A DNA stretch of 64,000 nt from Gemmatimonadales bacterium (GTDB lineage: Bacteria; Gemmatimonadota; Gemmatimonadetes; Palauibacterales; Palauibacteraceae): positions 25,997 through 89,996 of the forward strand of contig VXQX01000010.1 in assembly GCA_009838765.1 (NCBI GenBank), in the 5' to 3' direction. A program made the translations under genes and the position numbers. Under the pieces are notes generated by a model. It saw only the letters and a program-made list of their open reading frames with translations. It was not told where the DNA came from and ran no database searches. Shown piece after piece: positions 62,442 through 64,000 of this stretch (its first letter is position 1; each line of letters opens with the position of its first letter).

Positions 62442-63398
62442 TCAACCAGCAATACCTACGCCGCCCGGCAGAGTGCGCCGCGAGCGCCCACGCGGGTCGC
62501 GCCCGTTCCGGTAGAATGCGCCGCCGGGCCGGACCGACTCGGGGCGAGGATTGGGCGGCTCGCCCGCGAGCGCGGCCGCGGCTCTTGCCTGCAGGTCAAG
62601 CACCGGTATCGGGTCCTCCTCCGTCACGCCAAGTGCCCTCGTCACCGCCCGGTCCGCCGCGATCTCCTCGAGCCGCGCGCGCAACCCCGGGTCGCCGAGC
62701 ACGCCCGCCAGGTCTATGGCCCAGCCCAGGACGGCCCCAATGCGCCACATCGAACTGGACGTGAGTTCGGCGTACCGCTCGCCCGGCCCGTCCAGGTACA
62801 GGGCGGCCGCGTCCACGAGTTCCCGATACCGGTCCCGGGGCAGCGCCTCTGGCCCGCCCCACACCTCGACCATCACGCGGAGGGCCAGGAGGCCGTCGGC
62901 CACGAGATGCCCGCCCGATTCCGGCGACGTGGCCACCTGCAGCGCCTGCGGCATCGCCGCGGGCCCCAGGTCGGCCAGGGCCACCGCCTCGCGGATGCCG
63001 AAGGCCGGCGACCGCACCAGCGCCGGGATCGCCGCGGGATCCCCCATCGCGCGCACTTCCTCCAGCAGGACGCCCACGTAGTCGGCCAGCGCTTCGTAGC
63101 TCGGCGCCGACACTCCCCGCCGGTCCAGCCCCACCCCCTGGGCTTCCAGCGCCGCGATCATCGCGCTCCGGAGCGCCGGGCCGCGCTCGGCCCGCGGAAT
63201 ACGGAGCGCCTCGCGCAGCGCGCCCTCCGCCGTCGCCCAGTCCTCGCTCGCCATATCCAGCGCCACCGTCTCCTGCGGACGGGCGGCGGCCGTGTCGTCA
63301 GGGCGCTGCGCCGCCACCTCCGCCGGCCAGCCCGCGACGATCCCGGCCGCGAGGCCCAGCAGCCCGCACGAGGTTCTCCTGCTCATGGCCGTACCCAT
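62442..63398 (-). CDS. Secreted HEAT-like repeat protein, hypothetical
   Basis: 318 residues, signal peptide ending AEVAAQ. Helical repeats such as PALRSAMIAALEAQGVGLDR, PAIPALVRSPAFGIREAVAL and AAMPQALQVATSPESGGHLV suggest HEAT/ARM-type arrays. It ends in a basic Gly/Arg tail. No function recognised. It lies downstream of the M15 peptidase gene on the same strand with a gap of only 12 bases. The 225 bases on its other side, before the PLP-enzyme gene, hold no gene that I can see. Confidence 0.65.
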   Translation of the reverse strand: MGTAMSRRTSCGLLGLAAGIVAGWPAEVAAQRPDDTAAARPQETVALDMASEDWATAEGALREALRIPRAERGPALRSAMIAALEAQGVGLDRRGVSAPSYEALADYVGVLLEEVRAMGDPAAIPALVRSPAFGIREAVALADLGPAAMPQALQVATSPESGGHLVADGLLALRVMVEVWGGPEALPRDRYRELVDAAALYLDGPGERYAELTSSSMWRIGAVLGWAIDLAGVLGDPGLRARLEEIAADRAVTRALGVTEEDPIPVLDLQARAAAALAGEPPNPRPESVRPGGAFYRNGRDPRGRSRRTLPGGVGIAG

Positions 63399-63410
63399 TG
63401 TCGTCGATCC

Positions 63411-64000
63411 TTAGTAGTTGATGTGAAGGTGGTGGTCTGCATACGTGTCGTACGTCATGTCGGAGCCGTCTTCCAATTTCATTGGGGAACCGTTGGCGAG
63501 CTTGGCCGCTACCATGAGCCTGTCGAACTCGGCTTCGTTCCACGGGCTCACGCCGTATATGTCGGCGGCAATTCCGTGCATATGGTTGCTCTGGGGGTCA
63601 GCTCTCGGGATCGAAGCGTTGCCGTGCGGGCACCGGTACCCCGACGTGACCCTGATGGGCTGATTCCCGTAGTTCGTCCGGGTCGCCTGAAGGCCCGGAA
63701 ACAGCGTGGAATTCACCGCGTCGAGTCCCCACGGACTGTGCGGGTGTCCATCCGTGAAGCCACCGTTCAGTTCGCTCCAGGAGAAATTCGCCCCGCCTCC
63801 CGAGCCGACGAAGTCGTCGCACGATGACGGACCGCCGGTGACTCCGTACTCCCCGTACTCGGCCAGCATCGTGTCGCGCTCGTCCCCGCACCCCTCAGGG
63901 ACTTCGTCCTCCTCCTCGTCGTCGTCGCCCGGATCGGCGCCACCGGTATTACCGGGATTGCTCCCGGAGGGGGTGCCTCCGGGAGCAATCCCGGTAATAC
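63411..64000 (-). CDS. M15-type peptidase domain protein (5' part beyond window)
   Basis: The gene enters from the right edge. The visible part encodes a flexible linker rich in Gly/Pro/Asn and Asp/Glu (DPGDDDEEEDEVPEGC), then a domain with GLDAVNSTLFPGLQATRTN, QPIRVTSGYRCPHGN, and the zinc site NHMHGIAADIY plus DHHLHINY. That is the peptidase M15_3/D-alanyl-D-alanine carboxypeptidase-like fold (HxxxxxxD...HxH). It probably trims peptidoglycan or is a phage-type endolysin domain. The stop lies 12 bases before the HEAT-like gene. The linker coincides with a perfect inverted repeat. Confidence 0.7.
   Translation of the reverse strand, partial: ITGIAPGGTPSGSNPGNTGGADPGDDDEEEDEVPEGCGDERDTMLAEYGEYGVTGGPSSCDDFVGSGGGANFSWSELNGGFTDGHPHSPWGLDAVNSTLFPGLQATRTNYGNQPIRVTSGYRCPHGNASIPRADPQSNHMHGIAADIYGVSPWNEAEFDRLMVAAKLANGSPMKLEDGSDMTYDTYADHHLHINY
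63946..64000. repeat. 25-base perfect inverted repeat at the window end
   Basis: Left arm 63946-63970 and right arm 63976-64000 are exact reverse complements around the loop GGGTG (63971-63975). The arms read GTATTACCGGGATTGCTCCC and so on. It lies inside the linker-coding part of the M15 gene. Either a real cruciform/terminator-like element or a fold-back artefact at a sequence end. Confidence 0.85.

Overview
The window is high-GC, densely coding bacterial DNA. No gap between genes exceeds about 225 bases, and I see no rRNA, tRNA, CRISPR array, insertion sequence or phage. Several traits fit a Gram-negative, aerobic member of the Gemmatimonadota or a close relative. Many signal peptides end in A-Q (LAAQ, LEAQ, VAAQ, PLAGQ). 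There are LPS/lipid A-type genes, a TolC outer-membrane channel and a large sortilin-like BNR-repeat protein. A recF-DciA-gyrB block is present and thymidylate synthesis is by ThyX. The taxonomic assignment is inference.

Layout. 1-3.1 kb: envelope lipid operon (ABC exporter end, LpxL-type acyltransferase, glycosyltransferase, DUF3108 protein), joined by start/stop overlaps. 3.3-6.2 kb: small protein, CNNM/CBS membrane protein, TPR protein. 6.2-11.5 kb: metabolic block with a decarboxylating dehydrogenase, thiolase, SPFH/slipin, membrane protein and 3-hydroxyacyl-CoA dehydrogenase. 11.6-13.2 kb: HTH-ImmA/IrrE protease plus PIN-type nuclease, with its own A/T-richer operator region. 13.3-17.8 kb: PAP2 phosphatase, then recF-dciA-gyrB. 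17.8-20.1 kb: two paralogous cassettes (leader hairpin, small secreted Cys-containing peptide, trailing hairpin) flanking a 6-bladed beta-propeller lipoprotein whose 5' end is lost in a 92-base G tract. 20.1-28.6 kb: glpK, thyX, a divergent Nramp-type transporter, a lipoprotein, a GyrA/ParC-type subunit, and an FmdB zinc-ribbon protein. 28.7-36.6 kb: sortilin-like protein, rho, an MCE protein, a short SSB, CDP-alcohol phosphatidyltransferase and a ferredoxin-NADP reductase.

36.6-48.1 kb is one co-directional minus-strand array of ten genes. It runs ECF sigma, short membrane protein (anti-sigma candidate), Spy/CpxP-like protein, TolC, adaptor, FtsX/MacB-type permease without an ATPase, small protein, patatin, YhaO-like phosphoesterase, YhaN-like ATPase. 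48.2-51.6 kb: etfB-etfA and an XdhC-family protein. 51.6-56 kb: D-threonine-aldolase-type enzyme, and a second ECF sigma with an anti-sigma-like protein that carries an exported CBM48 domain, then a KAS III enzyme. 56-64 kb: moeA, an outer-membrane-like protein, secreted TPR and HEAT-like proteins, a Tat-exported PLP enzyme, and an M15-type peptidase cut by the right edge.

How they work together: the thiolase, 3-hydroxyacyl-CoA dehydrogenase and ETF pair fit acyl-CoA metabolism feeding a respiratory chain. The ECF-led efflux array fits an envelope-stress response. The best candidate for an undescribed system is the duplicated secreted-peptide/beta-propeller cassette at 17.8-20.1 kb.
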